64,000 bases of DNA from Bradyrhizobium sp. CER78 (GCF_029846235.1 NZ_JARVWP010000002.1:496001-560000); one strand, 5' to 3'. Numbered from the stretch's first letter, positions 51,384 to 60,794 are shown. Numbers and translations are program-made. Notes: generated from the sequence alone by a model not told the origin.

Positions 51384-52253
51384 CTACTGCCGCCGCCGCG
51401 GCCCGGGTGCTGCGGCGGGAGCCGGCGCGGGCTCGGGTGCGGCGTTGTTGCTGCCGCCGAAGATCACCCGGCTCGGATTGCGGTCGAAATTGTTCACGGC
51501 GCGGCTGATGTCGGCGAGCGTGCGGCGGCCGTCGTTGATCAGGAGATTGGTCCGCTTGTCGACATTGTCGGCGAGCTCGCGGATCGACTTGACCATGAGA
51601 TTCAGCTCGCTGCCATTGTTGCCGCCGGCGATTGCATTGAGGCCCAGCATCAGATTGTCGGCCTTGGCCATCACGCCGTCGACCTTGACCATGACGTTGT
51701 CGATCTTCTCGGAATTGCGCGCCAGCGCCTCGGTGAAGACCTCGAGGTTCTTCAGCGAATTCTTCACCGACTGCTGATTGTCGGCGACGATGCGATTGAC
51801 GTTTTGCAGGGTGGCGCGGATCGCCTCGGTGACGTCCTGCAGTGCGTTGGGGTCGGCGGTCAGAACCGGGATGCCGTCCTCATCCAGCGGCACCGGCGGG
51901 GCGGCCTCCTCACCGCCCTTCAGCGAGATCGCGGCGACGCCGGTGAGGCCCTGGAATTCGAGACCGACCAGGGTGTCCTTGCGGAGCGGTGCGTTGTTCT
52001 CGATCATCGCGAGCGCCACCACGCGCCGCGGATTGTCGAGCTTCACCGACACCACCTCCCCTATCCGGATACCGTTAAAGTTGACATTGCCGCCGTTGCG
52101 CAGGCCCGACGCCGGCCCCTCGAAGATCACCCGCAACGGGCTGCGCTGCTTGGTGGTGTGCAGGCTCTGGAACCACAGCACGAAGCCGAACGCGGCGGCG
52201 ATCACCGCCAACGTGAAAGCCCCGATCAAGACGTAGTTCGCCCGCGTTTCCAT
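51384..52253 (-). CDS. mlaD: MCE/MlaD-family lipid-transport substrate-binding protein
   Basis: A 289-residue protein with one N-terminal membrane anchor (YVLIGAFTLAVIAAAFGFVL), one MCE domain at about 40-115 (SPLRVIFEGPASGLRNGGNV; FNGIRIGEVVSVKL; GLTGVAAISLKGG) and a long helical C-terminal part that builds the periplasmic hexamer channel. The end is Pro/Ala-rich. It is the third gene of mlaE-mlaF-mlaD, separated from mlaF by 132 bp that contain a dispersed repeat. It carries phospholipids between membranes with MlaE and MlaF. Confidence 0.93.
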   Translation of the reverse strand: METRANYVLIGAFTLAVIAAAFGFVLWFQSLHTTKQRSPLRVIFEGPASGLRNGGNVNFNGIRIGEVVSVKLDNPRRVVALAMIENNAPLRKDTLVGLEFQGLTGVAAISLKGGEEAAPPVPLDEDGIPVLTADPNALQDVTEAIRATLQNVNRIVADNQQSVKNSLKNLEVFTEALARNSEKIDNVMVKVDGVMAKADNLMLGLNAIAGGNNGSELNLMVKSIRELADNVDKRTNLLINDGRRTLADISRAVNNFDRNPSRVIFGGSNNAAPEPAPAPAAAPGPRRRQ

Positions 52254-52338
52254 CAATTGCTCGCGTTCATCACTCTTGAATTACTCTTGGGCCCTTGCGC
52301 AGTCAGCCTGCGTTCGAGCCGGTCGAATTCCCTATTGG

Positions 52339-52384
52339 CGCATGATCTCGTCCGAAAACCGGTCTTCTCGCTTCGGGATCATGG
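52339..52384. repeat. Dispersed palindrome (GCATGATC...GATCATG)
   Basis: CATGATC and GATCATG ends surround TCCGAAAACCGG and CTTCGG, an element I associate with Bradyrhizobium and Rhodopseudomonas intergenic DNA. It touches the mlaF stop codon and sits within the mlaF-mlaD spacer. Confidence 0.6.
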
Positions 52385-52385
52385 G

Positions 52386-53156
52386 CTAGGCCACAACGGC
52401 TCGGGCGCGCTTGCCGTTGAAATATTGCTGCAGCCATGGATGCTGCGATGCCTTCATGTCGGCGATCGATCCTGCAGCAATGATCTTACCGTTCCCTAAA
52501 ACGGCGATACGGTCGCACGCGGTGTAAAGACTGTCGAGATCGTGGGTTACCATGAAAACGGTCAGCCCCAAAGTGCGCTGCAACGTCCGCACCAGCTCGT
52601 CGAAATCGCCGGCGCCGATCGGGTCGAGGCCCGACGTCGGCTCGTCGAGAAACACGAGCTCCGGATCGAGCGCGAGCGCGCGCGCCAGCGCGACGCGCTT
52701 GATCATGCCGCCGGACAGTTCCGACGGATAGCGATCGGCGACCTCGGGCTTGAGGCCGACCATCACCAGCTTCGCCACCATGATCTCGTCGAGCAGCCGC
52801 TGCGAGACGCGCAGATATTCGCGCGCCGGAAACTGGATGTTCTGGCGCACCGTCAGCGAGGAGAACAGCGCGCCCTGCTGGAACAGGATACCCCAGCGCC
52901 GCTCGACGGCGCGGCGCTGCGACGAGTTCGCGGCATCGAGATCGACGCCGAACACCTCGATGCGGCCGGAGACCTTCGGCACGAGCCCGATGATGGTGCG
53001 CGTCAGCACCGACTTGCCGGCGCCCGATGGGCCGACGAAGCCGAGGATCTCGCCGCGCTTGACGTCGAGGTCGAGGCCGTCGAGCACGCGCGTGGTGCCG
53101 AATTGCACGGTGACGTCGCGAACGCGGATGATGGCGTCGATGTCCTGCTCCGCCAT
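52386..53156 (-). CDS. mlaF: Lipid ABC transporter ATPase MlaF
   Basis: A 256-residue ATPase. Walker A is GPSGAGKSVL, the Q-loop FQQGALFSSLTV, the signature LSGGMIKRVALARAL and Walker B LVFLDEPTSGLDP, followed by the H-loop VMVTHDL form (FMVTHDLDSL). SGGMIKRVALARA is the form seen in Mla/Ttg2A proteins. ATG 53156 is chosen; GTG 53162 overlaps the mlaE stop (GTGA) and could be used. Powers the MlaE permease. Confidence 0.95.
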   Translation of the reverse strand: MAEQDIDAIIRVRDVTVQFGTTRVLDGLDLDVKRGEILGFVGPSGAGKSVLTRTIIGLVPKVSGRIEVFGVDLDAANSSQRRAVERRWGILFQQGALFSSLTVRQNIQFPAREYLRVSQRLLDEIMVAKLVMVGLKPEVADRYPSELSGGMIKRVALARALALDPELVFLDEPTSGLDPIGAGDFDELVRTLQRTLGLTVFMVTHDLDSLYTACDRIAVLGNGKIIAAGSIADMKASQHPWLQQYFNGKRARAVVA

Positions 53157-53158
53157 GA

Positions 53159-54292
53159 TCACATCCCGATCGAGGCGAAGAAGATCGCGAACACGCCGTC
53201 CATCACGATCACGAAGAAGATTCCTTTCACCACCGACGCGGTGGTGTGCTGTCCGAGCGATTCCGCCGAACCCTGTACCGCCAGCCCCTCGACGCAGGCG
53301 ACGATGCCGATCACCGCCGCCATCACCGGCGCCTTGACCATGCCGACGATGAAATGGTCGATCGATATGGCATCACGAAGGCGGAGCAGGAAGGCCTCCG
53401 GATCGACGCCGCCATAGAGCCACGCCACCAGGCCGCCGCCATAGAGCGCGGCCATCGCGCCGAGGAAGGCCAGGATCGGCAGCGCCAGCACCAGCGCCAG
53501 CATGCGCGGCAGGATCAGGACCTCGATCGGATCGAAGCCCATGGTGCGCAGCGCGTCGATCTCCTCGCGCATCTTCATCGAGCCGAGTTCGGCGGTATAG
53601 GCCGAGCCGGAGCGGCCCGCGACCATGATCGCGACCAGCAGCACGCCGATCTCGCGCAGCACCAGCACGCCCAGCATGTCGACAACGAAGATGTCAGCGC
53701 CGAACCTGCGGAAATGAAAGATGCCCTGCTGCGAGATGATGCAGCCGATTAGGAAGGTGATCAGCACCACGATCGGCACCGCGCGCCAGCACACCTGCTC
53801 GAGATGGTGCACCGTCGAGGTCAGGCGGAAGCTGCGCGGATGGATCAGCACCTTGCCGGCCGCGGCCAGCACCGCGCCGAGCATGTCGACCAGGCCGATG
53901 ATGGTGCCGCTGACCCCGGCCACGGTGCGCCCGATCTGCTCGAGCATGCCCGTGATCGACAGCCCCTCGCTCACGACCCTGGGCGCGGGGCCGACGCGAC
54001 GCACCTCGTCGACCAGGCTGGAGTAATTGGCGGAGAGGCCCGCGATCTCCGCTTCCGCGCTGGCATCACTGAGACTGCGGCGCAGCCGCTCGATCAGCCA
54101 GGCGCCGAAGGTGTCGAGGCTTGCGACCTGCGACACGTCGATGAAGATGTGGGGACGGCTGCCGCGCAGCTTCTCGGCGTCGGAGACGATCCGCTCGAGC
54201 GCAGGGGCAAAGCGGGCGGTCCAGTTGCCCGCCGCGCACAACGCCAGTCCTTCGCCTTGGGCTATCCGCTCCAGTGTCGGGTCGCCGCTCAC
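53159..54292 (-). CDS. mlaE: Lipid ABC transporter permease MlaE with N-terminal STAS domain
   Basis: A 377-residue protein. Residues 1-110 are a STAS (MlaB-like) domain: LALCAAGNWTARFAPALERI, HIFIDVSQVASLDTFGAWLIERL. Residues 130-377 are the MlaE permease, with the family signature VAGRSGSAYTAELGSMKMREEIDALRTMG. The fusion replaces a separate MlaB subunit. The start is GTG 54292 with GAGGGG about ten bases upstream; sequence further upstream in frame is not conserved in type. First gene of mlaE-mlaF-mlaD; the periplasmic MlaC and outer-membrane MlaA are not in the window. Confidence 0.92.
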   Translation of the reverse strand: MSGDPTLERIAQGEGLALCAAGNWTARFAPALERIVSDAEKLRGSRPHIFIDVSQVASLDTFGAWLIERLRRSLSDASAEAEIAGLSANYSSLVDEVRRVGPAPRVVSEGLSITGMLEQIGRTVAGVSGTIIGLVDMLGAVLAAAGKVLIHPRSFRLTSTVHHLEQVCWRAVPIVVLITFLIGCIISQQGIFHFRRFGADIFVVDMLGVLVLREIGVLLVAIMVAGRSGSAYTAELGSMKMREEIDALRTMGFDPIEVLILPRMLALVLALPILAFLGAMAALYGGGLVAWLYGGVDPEAFLLRLRDAISIDHFIVGMVKAPVMAAVIGIVACVEGLAVQGSAESLGQHTTASVVKGIFFVIVMDGVFAIFFASIGM

Positions 54293-54433
54293 CTTTTGCC
54301 TACCCCTCAAGCCGGCTGGCCGCCGCTCACGCAGATCTCCGGCGATGCCGGATCGGCTTGTCGAATCTGTCACTAACCAGCCATAGTTGGTTGCGCGTCG
54401 CAAGCTACGGTTCAGGAAATAGTAGACTTTAAA

Positions 54434-55435
54434 ATGACTTCCAGCCCATCCCGGACCATTTCCTTGAATGCCCGGATCGAGCACTGGCCGATCGCCGGGA
54501 CCTTCACGATCAGCCGCGGCGCCAAGACCGAGGCGGTCGTGGTGGTGGCCGAGGTCAGCCAGGGCGGCCTCATCGGCCGCGGCGAATGCGTGCCCTACCC
54601 GCGCTACGGCGAAACGCCGGAGGCGACGCTGGAGGCGATCCAGGCGATGCAGGAGCCGCTTGCCGGCGGCATGGACCGCATCACCCTGCAGGCCCGGATG
54701 CCCGCCGGCGCCGCCCGCAACGCGCTGGACTGCGCGCTGGCGGACCTCGAGGCCAAACGCGCCGGTCAGCGGATCTGGAACCTGCTCGACCGGCCTGCAC
54801 CCGAACCGCGAACCACCGCCTATACGATCTCGCTCGGGACGCCCGAAGCAATGGCCGAGGCCACCGCGAAGGCCGCGCACCGCGCGCTGCTCAAGATCAA
54901 GCTCGGCGGCGATGGCGACGGCGAACGGATCGCCGCCGTGCGCAGGGCGGCACCTCGTGCCGAACTGATCGTCGATGCCAATGAAGCCTGGACCGAGCTC
55001 AACCTCGCCGCCAACCTCGAAGCCTGCGCCGATGCCGGCGTCACGCTGATCGAGCAGCCGCTGCCGGCAGGCAAGGACGAAGCGCTGGCGCGGATCCAGC
55101 GCCCGGTTGCGGTCTGCGCCGACGAGAGCGTGCATGATCGCGCGTCGCTCGTGGGCCTGCGCGGCCGCTATGACGCGGTCAACATCAAGCTCGACAAGAC
55201 CGGCGGGCTGACCGAAGCGCTCGCGATGGCGGATGCCGCCCGCGCGCTCGGCTTCGAGATCATGATCGGCTGCATGGTCGCGACCTCGCTGGCGATGGCG
55301 CCGGCGATGCTGATCGCGCAAGCCGCGCGCTTCGTCGATCTCGACGGCCCGCTGCTGCTGGCCAGGGACCGCGACAATGGCCTGCGCTACGAGGGCAGCC
55401 TGGTCTACCCGCCGGACGCCGCGCTGTGGGGATGA
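54434..55435 (+). CDS. Dipeptide (L-Ala-D/L-Glu-type) epimerase, enolase superfamily
   Basis: A 333-residue muconate-lactonizing subgroup enzyme. RGECVPYPRYGETPEATL is the capping loop. LLKIKLGG carries the KxK general base; the metal ligands are VDANEAW, LIEQPL and CADES; and the second base is NIKLDKTGGLTEAL. The set is diagnostic of L-Ala-D/L-Glu epimerases (YcjG, YkfB) used in murein peptide recycling. The 3' end overlaps the convergent MFS gene by 31 bp. Confidence 0.92.
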   Translation: MTSSPSRTISLNARIEHWPIAGTFTISRGAKTEAVVVVAEVSQGGLIGRGECVPYPRYGETPEATLEAIQAMQEPLAGGMDRITLQARMPAGAARNALDCALADLEAKRAGQRIWNLLDRPAPEPRTTAYTISLGTPEAMAEATAKAAHRALLKIKLGGDGDGERIAAVRRAAPRAELIVDANEAWTELNLAANLEACADAGVTLIEQPLPAGKDEALARIQRPVAVCADESVHDRASLVGLRGRYDAVNIKLDKTGGLTEALAMADAARALGFEIMIGCMVATSLAMAPAMLIAQAARFVDLDGPLLLARDRDNGLRYEGSLVYPPDAALWG

Positions 55436-56607
55436 TGGTGGGTTAGGCGTCGACGCGCCAGCCACATCACGAGCCCGCCCGCCGCCGCCATCGCCGCCAT
55501 CATGTCGTAGACGCCGAGGCCGAAGCGCGCATAGACCAAGCCGCTGACGATCGCCGTGGTGCTCGCGACGATGCCGCCGCAGGCGGTGAGATAGCCCTGC
55601 GCACGCGCCATCACATGAGCCGGTACGTGATGCACCATCAAGCCCATGATGCCGACCTGGGTCAGCCCGAAGCTCAGCCCGTGTCCGAGCTGGACCACAG
55701 CCAGCACCGCAAGCGGCGGATCCTGCGCGGTGATCGCCCAGCGCGCCACGGCGCTAGCGGCCGCGATCATCACCAGCACCGCCGACGGCAGCGTGAAGCG
55801 CGGCGAGGCCGCAAACAGCACGATCTCGGCGATCACACCGAGCACCCAGAGCACCGCGATGGTCAGGCCGCTGAAACCGGCCTGCTGCCAGGCAATCGAT
55901 GCGAAGATGTAATAGGCGCCGTGGCTGCCCTGGATCAGCGCCGAGGACACGATGATCGCGAGGAAAGTGGGATTGCGGAGCAACCTCGGCGAACCGACCG
56001 CGTGCGCCACCGTTGCCGCTGGGCGGCCGAGCCGCCTTAGCGTCAGGCCGACCAGCGCGCCGAGCACCGTCACGGCCGTGATGATCCAGATCAGGTCGAC
56101 CTCCGCGACATAGCGCAGCAGGAAGCCACTCACCAGCGCGCAGACCGCGAAGGCGGCCGAGCCCCACAGCCGCAGCGGTCCATAGCTAAGGCCGAACTGC
56201 CTGACGCCGCGCAACGCATAGGCGTCGGTGAGCGGCACCATCGGCGTCCACACGCAGCAGGTCAGCGCATAGACCGCGAGCAGCACGAACGGCTGGTGCT
56301 GGGTGCCGATCACGACAAAGCCGAACGCCGTGGCAAAGCCGGTCGCGATGATCGCGCCGCGCAGCATCTGGCGCCGTTCCGCGGCCGCAGTGACCAGCGG
56401 CAGCACGGTGAAGCGCGTCACCGGCGGCACCGCCGTGATGATGCCGATCCAGGTGGCATCGATGCCGATCGCCTTCATCCATACCGTGAAAAACGGCAGG
56501 TGAACTCCGGTCATGCCGAACAGCGTGGCATAGAATGCCGCAAGCCTGCGCGCGAATCGCCGCGATGCAACTTTTGCTGCAATGGGGATTTGTGATTCGG
56601 AAGACAT
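55405..56607 (-). CDS. MFS transporter, HcaT/nucleoside-permease-like
   Basis: A 400-residue transporter with about twelve helices. LFGMTGVHLPFFTVWMKAIGID and the RLWGSAAFAVCALVSGFLL region are typical of the phenylpropionate permease-like (MFS_1_like) group. The His-rich C-terminus (LTHHHPHSA) lies in the 31-bp overlap with the convergent epimerase gene. ATG 56607 (after a TTG at 56610) is chosen. The substrate is unknown; a link with the epimerase, for example peptide or amino-acid uptake, is only suggested by proximity. Confidence 0.88.
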   Translation of the reverse strand: MSSESQIPIAAKVASRRFARRLAAFYATLFGMTGVHLPFFTVWMKAIGIDATWIGIITAVPPVTRFTVLPLVTAAAERRQMLRGAIIATGFATAFGFVVIGTQHQPFVLLAVYALTCCVWTPMVPLTDAYALRGVRQFGLSYGPLRLWGSAAFAVCALVSGFLLRYVAEVDLIWIITAVTVLGALVGLTLRRLGRPAATVAHAVGSPRLLRNPTFLAIIVSSALIQGSHGAYYIFASIAWQQAGFSGLTIAVLWVLGVIAEIVLFAASPRFTLPSAVLVMIAAASAVARWAITAQDPPLAVLAVVQLGHGLSFGLTQVGIMGLMVHHVPAHVMARAQGYLTACGGIVASTTAIVSGLVYARFGLGVYDMMAAMAAAGGLVMWLARRRLTHHHPHSAASGG

Positions 56608-56682
56608 CAATTCAATTGCGATTCGCGCGATATCGTGGTGATCGTTAGCGTAACGCGCAGTGATTTGCGCGAAGAGATTGTG

Positions 56683-58008
56683 ATGGCCGAAGAAGCATTC
56701 GCCCTGTCGCCGATTTCCGCCCGCGCGGCCCTGCCGAGGGAGGAGGACTATGCCGCGATCAGCGCAGCCTTCATGGAGACCTCGCGGGGCCGCTGGTTCC
56801 TCGGCGAATACGCCAAGCGCAACCGCAATGCCGACACCCGCATGGTGCTCGATGCCGTGGCGCGGATCGAGGACAGCCTCAGCGCGCAGCGGCAGGCCGC
56901 CGCAGCTGCCATCAGGGACGAGCAGTTGGCGCAGGCGCTGGGCGCCCTGCGCGGCGCGATCGAGGCCGCCCAGGCCTCCGCCATCGCAGCGCTCGACGGC
57001 GTCAGCTTCGAGCAGAATCTCGCGCCGGTACGCAAGGGCGTGCGGGTGATCCGGGAGATCTCCTGGCGGCTGCGCGAAATCGGCAATGACGGCCGGATCT
57101 GCGACATCATCGATTCGCAGGCCAGCGCGATCGAGGCCGGCGCGTCCCAGGTTTCGATGGACGACGCCAAGGCCGTGCTGGACGCGGCCTTCGCGGCGCT
57201 CGCCCGCCGGCTCAGCGAGTTCGACCCGGACAAGGCGACGCCCGCGGCCGAGCCGGCCGCAGCCGAAGCGCCGGTTGCGGAACCTGCCGCGGCGGCGCCC
57301 TCATCGCCGCCGGCAGCCGAATGCGCTGCCGCCGAGAGCGCGGCCCCCGATGCGACGATGGCCGCCACGCCGCCGGCGCCGCCTCAGGAAGCCGTTGCGA
57401 CGCCGAACGCCGAAGCCGCGATGCCGACCGCAACGCCGCCCGCCGAGGCTGCCGCAGTGGTAATCCCGCAGCCGAGCGAAGCCTGGCTCAAGGCCGAAGC
57501 TGCGCTGGCCGAGGCCGAGGCTGCCGAACTTGCACGCGTCAACGACGAGGCCGCCGCCGACGCCCATGACGAAGCGGTGCTCGACCTGATCGCGATGGAA
57601 ATGGGCGCACCCGATCCGATCGACGAAGAGACGATCGCCGAGGAAATGCGCGCTGCCGAAGAGGTGCGTGTCGCCGAGGCGATGGCCGCCGAACCCGAAA
57701 TGGACGCACCGGCCATTCAGCCCGAGCCTGCGCCATTGCCCGAGCCTGCACCGGCCCCCGAGCCGAAGGCCGAGATCAAGGTTGAACCCGCATTGGTCGT
57801 TGCAGCGGCGGTTGCCGAAGCGCCGGCGGCGGTGCCGCCGCCTCTCCCGCCCACCGTTGAGGCTGCGCCCGCTCCCGCGGCAGAGATCTCGCTCGGCTCC
57901 ACCATCATCGCCAGCGGCCTCCTGAAAAAGCCGAACGCCGCCGCCAACGATCCGCTCGCGCCGATCCGCCGCATGAGCCAGGCCGAGAAGATGGCGTTCT
58001 TCTCGTAA
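56683..58008 (+). CDS. Ala/Pro/Glu-rich hypothetical protein with conserved N-terminal module
   Basis: A 441-residue protein. Residues 10-65 contain a segment conserved in Rhizobiales proteins of unknown role: DYAAISAAFMETSRGRWFLGEY and AKRNRNADTRMVLDAVARIE. Residues 65-185 are helical and probably dimerise (QAAAAAIRDEQLAQALGALR). The rest is a long Ala/Pro/Glu-rich disordered region with a short end motif, DPLAPIRRMSQAEKMAFFS. There is no signal peptide or membrane helix. I do not know a function; the layout suggests a scaffold or adaptor. It precedes the caspase-like gene by 139 bp on the same strand. Confidence 0.8.
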   Translation: MAEEAFALSPISARAALPREEDYAAISAAFMETSRGRWFLGEYAKRNRNADTRMVLDAVARIEDSLSAQRQAAAAAIRDEQLAQALGALRGAIEAAQASAIAALDGVSFEQNLAPVRKGVRVIREISWRLREIGNDGRICDIIDSQASAIEAGASQVSMDDAKAVLDAAFAALARRLSEFDPDKATPAAEPAAAEAPVAEPAAAAPSSPPAAECAAAESAAPDATMAATPPAPPQEAVATPNAEAAMPTATPPAEAAAVVIPQPSEAWLKAEAALAEAEAAELARVNDEAAADAHDEAVLDLIAMEMGAPDPIDEETIAEEMRAAEEVRVAEAMAAEPEMDAPAIQPEPAPLPEPAPAPEPKAEIKVEPALVVAAAVAEAPAAVPPPLPPTVEAAPAPAAEISLGSTIIASGLLKKPNAAANDPLAPIRRMSQAEKMAFFS

Positions 58009-58147
58009 GCGCGGACGTGTTCACGCTACGCGTTCACCTCCGATTGACCTCCCACGCTCCGTGACCCAGCTCACGTACCGCGTCCGCATTTGCGCCTAGC
58101 CTCCCCGCGACCGGTCTCGCACCGGGATCAGCTTTTGGGAGCGCGCG

Positions 58148-59731
58148 ATGGTCCGCCTGACATCCATGATGATATCGGCCGCATTGCTCGGCCTATTCGG
58201 CCTCGGTGCGCCCCGCGCGGGGTTCGCCGAGACCAGCAGCATCACCGTCGGCAATGCGATGCAGACGCCCACGCAATCTGTCGATCAGGGCGTTTCGCCG
58301 GCGACATCAGCCGCAGCGACACCGGCTGCGCTCCGGAGTCCCGAGCAGCGCGTGGCGCTCGTGATCGGCAATGCGAATTACGAGAACGCGCCAAAGCTCG
58401 CCAATCCCGGCAACGACGCGCAGTCGATGGCCGAGTTGCTGAACGCGGCCGGCTTCGAGGTGATCTCCGCGACCGACCTCAGGCAGGGCGACATGGTGAA
58501 GGTGCTGCGGGATTTCTCCGACAAGGTCGCGGCGCGGGGCCCGAGCACGGTCGCCATGATCTACTATGCCGGCCACGGCGTGCAGCTCGCCGGCGAGAAC
58601 TATCTGATTCCGGTCGACGCGAAGATCGCAACCCCGTCCGACCTCGACGGCAATGCGGTGCGCCTCGTCGACGTGATGGGCACGCTCGAGAACATCCCGA
58701 GCCGGATGCGCATCGTGGTGCTCGATGCCTGCCGCAACAATCCGTTTCCCAACGTCAACGATGCCGGCCGCGGCCTCGCCGTCGTCGACGCGCCGAACGG
58801 CTCGATCGTCGGCTATTCGACCGCGCCCGGTATGGAGGCGCAGGACGGCAGCAACGGCCACAGCCCCTACACCAACGCCTTCCTGCGGCTGGCGCGCGAG
58901 CCCAATCTGCCGATCGAGCAGTTGTTCAAGCGCGTTCGCCTCGAGGTCAACTCGACGACCGACGGCCGGCAGACGCCGTGGGAAAGCTCGTCGCTGACCT
59001 CCGACTTCTATTTCTTCGGCGACACCGCTGTCGCGTCATCGCGTGCGCCTGCAAATGACCCTGTCGTGCAGATGGCGTCGAACCTGCCGAACCGCTCGGT
59101 ACACCAGGCCTACGATTTTGTGCTGTCGGAGGGCCGCCCGGAATACTATGAAGAATTCATCCGGCTCTATCCGCGCGATCCGCTGTGCGACCGCATTCGC
59201 TTCCTGCTGACCAACTGGCTGCAGGTCGCCGCATGGCACAAGGCGGTGCTGGCCAACACGCCGTTCGCCTACAAGACCTTCCACGACAATTTCGCTGGCA
59301 GCCCCTACGCGCAGCAGGCCTTGAAGCTGCAGGCCGAGCCGAAGGCGGTGCCGCTGATGCAATTCACGCGGCTGACAAATCGTCAGGCCTTGCAGCCGAT
59401 CAATGCGGGCCTGCAGGGCGCCGGCGGCAATGGCCAGATCGGCGGCGGCAGGATCGTCAACATGCCCGCGCCCGGAGCGAAGCCGGTCGCGATGCCGAAC
59501 ACGATCGGCAAAGGCAACATCGCGAGCCTTCCGGCTGCAAATGCCGGCAAGAACGCATCAAGCCCGATCATGAAAGACAGCGACCGGCACCGCTTCCGCG
59601 CCGGGCGGCAGAGCATGCAACTCGACCGGACGAGGTCAGGCGGTGGTGACCATGCAGCGTTCCGCTCAACTCCGTCCGGCTCGCATGTCGGCGGAATGGG
59701 CGGCGGCCTTCATGGCGGCTTCAGGCACTGA
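58148..59731 (+). CDS. Secreted caspase-like (peptidase C14 / orthocaspase) protein
   Basis: A 527-residue protein. The signal peptide (MMISAALLGLFGLGAPRAGFA) is followed from residue 65 by a caspase-family p20-like domain: RVALVIGNANYENAPKLANP, catalytic histidine in MIYYAGHGVQ (His143) and cysteine in IVVLDACRNNPF (Cys195). The dyad is intact, so it should be an active Arg/Lys-specific protease outside the cytoplasm. Residues 300-400 are a helical domain of unknown type, and the last 130 are low complexity and Gly/His-rich (GGMGGGLHGGFRH). It may be co-transcribed with the preceding gene; a hairpin follows. Confidence 0.9.
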   Translation: MVRLTSMMISAALLGLFGLGAPRAGFAETSSITVGNAMQTPTQSVDQGVSPATSAAATPAALRSPEQRVALVIGNANYENAPKLANPGNDAQSMAELLNAAGFEVISATDLRQGDMVKVLRDFSDKVAARGPSTVAMIYYAGHGVQLAGENYLIPVDAKIATPSDLDGNAVRLVDVMGTLENIPSRMRIVVLDACRNNPFPNVNDAGRGLAVVDAPNGSIVGYSTAPGMEAQDGSNGHSPYTNAFLRLAREPNLPIEQLFKRVRLEVNSTTDGRQTPWESSSLTSDFYFFGDTAVASSRAPANDPVVQMASNLPNRSVHQAYDFVLSEGRPEYYEEFIRLYPRDPLCDRIRFLLTNWLQVAAWHKAVLANTPFAYKTFHDNFAGSPYAQQALKLQAEPKAVPLMQFTRLTNRQALQPINAGLQGAGGNGQIGGGRIVNMPAPGAKPVAMPNTIGKGNIASLPAANAGKNASSPIMKDSDRHRFRAGRQSMQLDRTRSGGGDHAAFRSTPSGSHVGGMGGGLHGGFRH

Positions 59732-59756
59732 TCGGCCACACCGCACAAACGAAACC

Positions 59757-59791
59757 GGGGCAGAGCGACCGTGCCCTGCCCCGCTGCTTTT
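59757..59791 (+). terminator. Probable rho-independent terminator
   Basis: GGGGCAG (59757-59763) and CTGCCCC (59775-59781) form a 7-bp GC stem with an 11-base loop, followed after CGCTG by a short T run. It lies 26 bp after the caspase-like gene and between convergent genes. Confidence 0.65.
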
Positions 59792-59804
59792 CAAAACGCC
59801 GATT

Positions 59805-60794
59805 TCAGGCGACGAGCTTGGCGAACAGGTCGGCATCGACATTGCCGCCCGAGAGCACGATGACGACGTTCTTGTCCCTGGCGTCGATCCGTCCCGCCAG
59901 CAGCGCGGCGAGCCCGATCGCGCCACCGGGTTCGACCACGAGCTTCAGCTCGCGATAGGCAAAAGCTACAGCCGCACCAACCTCTTCGTCGGAAGCGCTG
60001 ACACCGTTTGCGAGCAGCTTGCTGTTGATCGCGAAAGTCAGCTCGCCCGGCATCATCGCCATCAACGCATCGCAGATGGTGCGCGGCGCAACCGCATGCG
60101 CCTCGCGATGGCCGACCTTGAGCGATAAGGCGTGATCGTCATAGCCCGCGGGCTCGGCGACGATCACCTGGGCTTGCGGATATTTCGCCTTCACCGCGGT
60201 CGCAACGCCCGCGATCAATCCGCCGCCGGAAGCCGGCGCGACCACGATGTCCGGCGTGAGCCCGAGCGCGGCCATGTCCTCGGCGATCTCGCGGCCGGCG
60301 GTGCCCTGGCCCGCGATCACGAGCGGATCGTCATAGGGAGGCACCAGGGTCGCGCCACGCTTGCTGGCGATGCCGCTGGCGATCGCCGCACGGTCGTCGC
60401 GATCACGGTCGTAGAGCACGACTTCGGCGCCGTACGACTTGGTCCGCTCGCGCTTGGTGAGCGGCGAGTCCGCAGGCATCACGATGGTCGCCTGCATGTT
60501 GAGGATCTTGGCTGCCGCGGCGACGCCCTGGGCATGGTTGCCGGAAGAGAACGCGACGACGCCCCCGCTCCGCTGGTCCTGCGGGATCGAGGCGAGCTTG
60601 TTGAAGGCGCCGCGGAACTTGAACGATCCGGTCCGCTGCAGCATCTCGGGCTTGAGGAAGACCCGGCTGCCGACGCGTTCGTTGAGAACCGGAAAGGTCA
60701 GGAGCGGCGTGCGCACCGCGAACGGCGCGACCACCCTTGCGGCGGCATCGATGTCCGCCGCAGCGACGGGTGGATTTAAAACGGTGTCCGTCAT
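59805..60794 (-). CDS. Threonine/serine dehydratase, catabolic-type (PLP)
   Basis: A 329-residue fold-type II PLP enzyme that deaminates threonine to 2-oxobutyrate (or serine, or a racemase relative). The PLP lysine is in QRTGSFKFRGA (Lys59), with SSGNHAQGVA for the substrate carboxylate and ASGGGLIAG for the phosphate. It lacks the regulatory ACT domain of biosynthetic IlvA, so it is the short form. ATG 60794 is chosen; the longer frame to 60830 adds only an Arg-rich stretch. A monocistronic gene upstream of repeat copy C. Confidence 0.92.
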   Translation of the reverse strand: MTDTVLNPPVAAADIDAAARVVAPFAVRTPLLTFPVLNERVGSRVFLKPEMLQRTGSFKFRGAFNKLASIPQDQRSGGVVAFSSGNHAQGVAAAAKILNMQATIVMPADSPLTKRERTKSYGAEVVLYDRDRDDRAAIASGIASKRGATLVPPYDDPLVIAGQGTAGREIAEDMAALGLTPDIVVAPASGGGLIAGVATAVKAKYPQAQVIVAEPAGYDDHALSLKVGHREAHAVAPRTICDALMAMMPGELTFAINSKLLANGVSASDEEVGAAVAFAYRELKLVVEPGGAIGLAALLAGRIDARDKNVVIVLSGGNVDADLFAKLVA

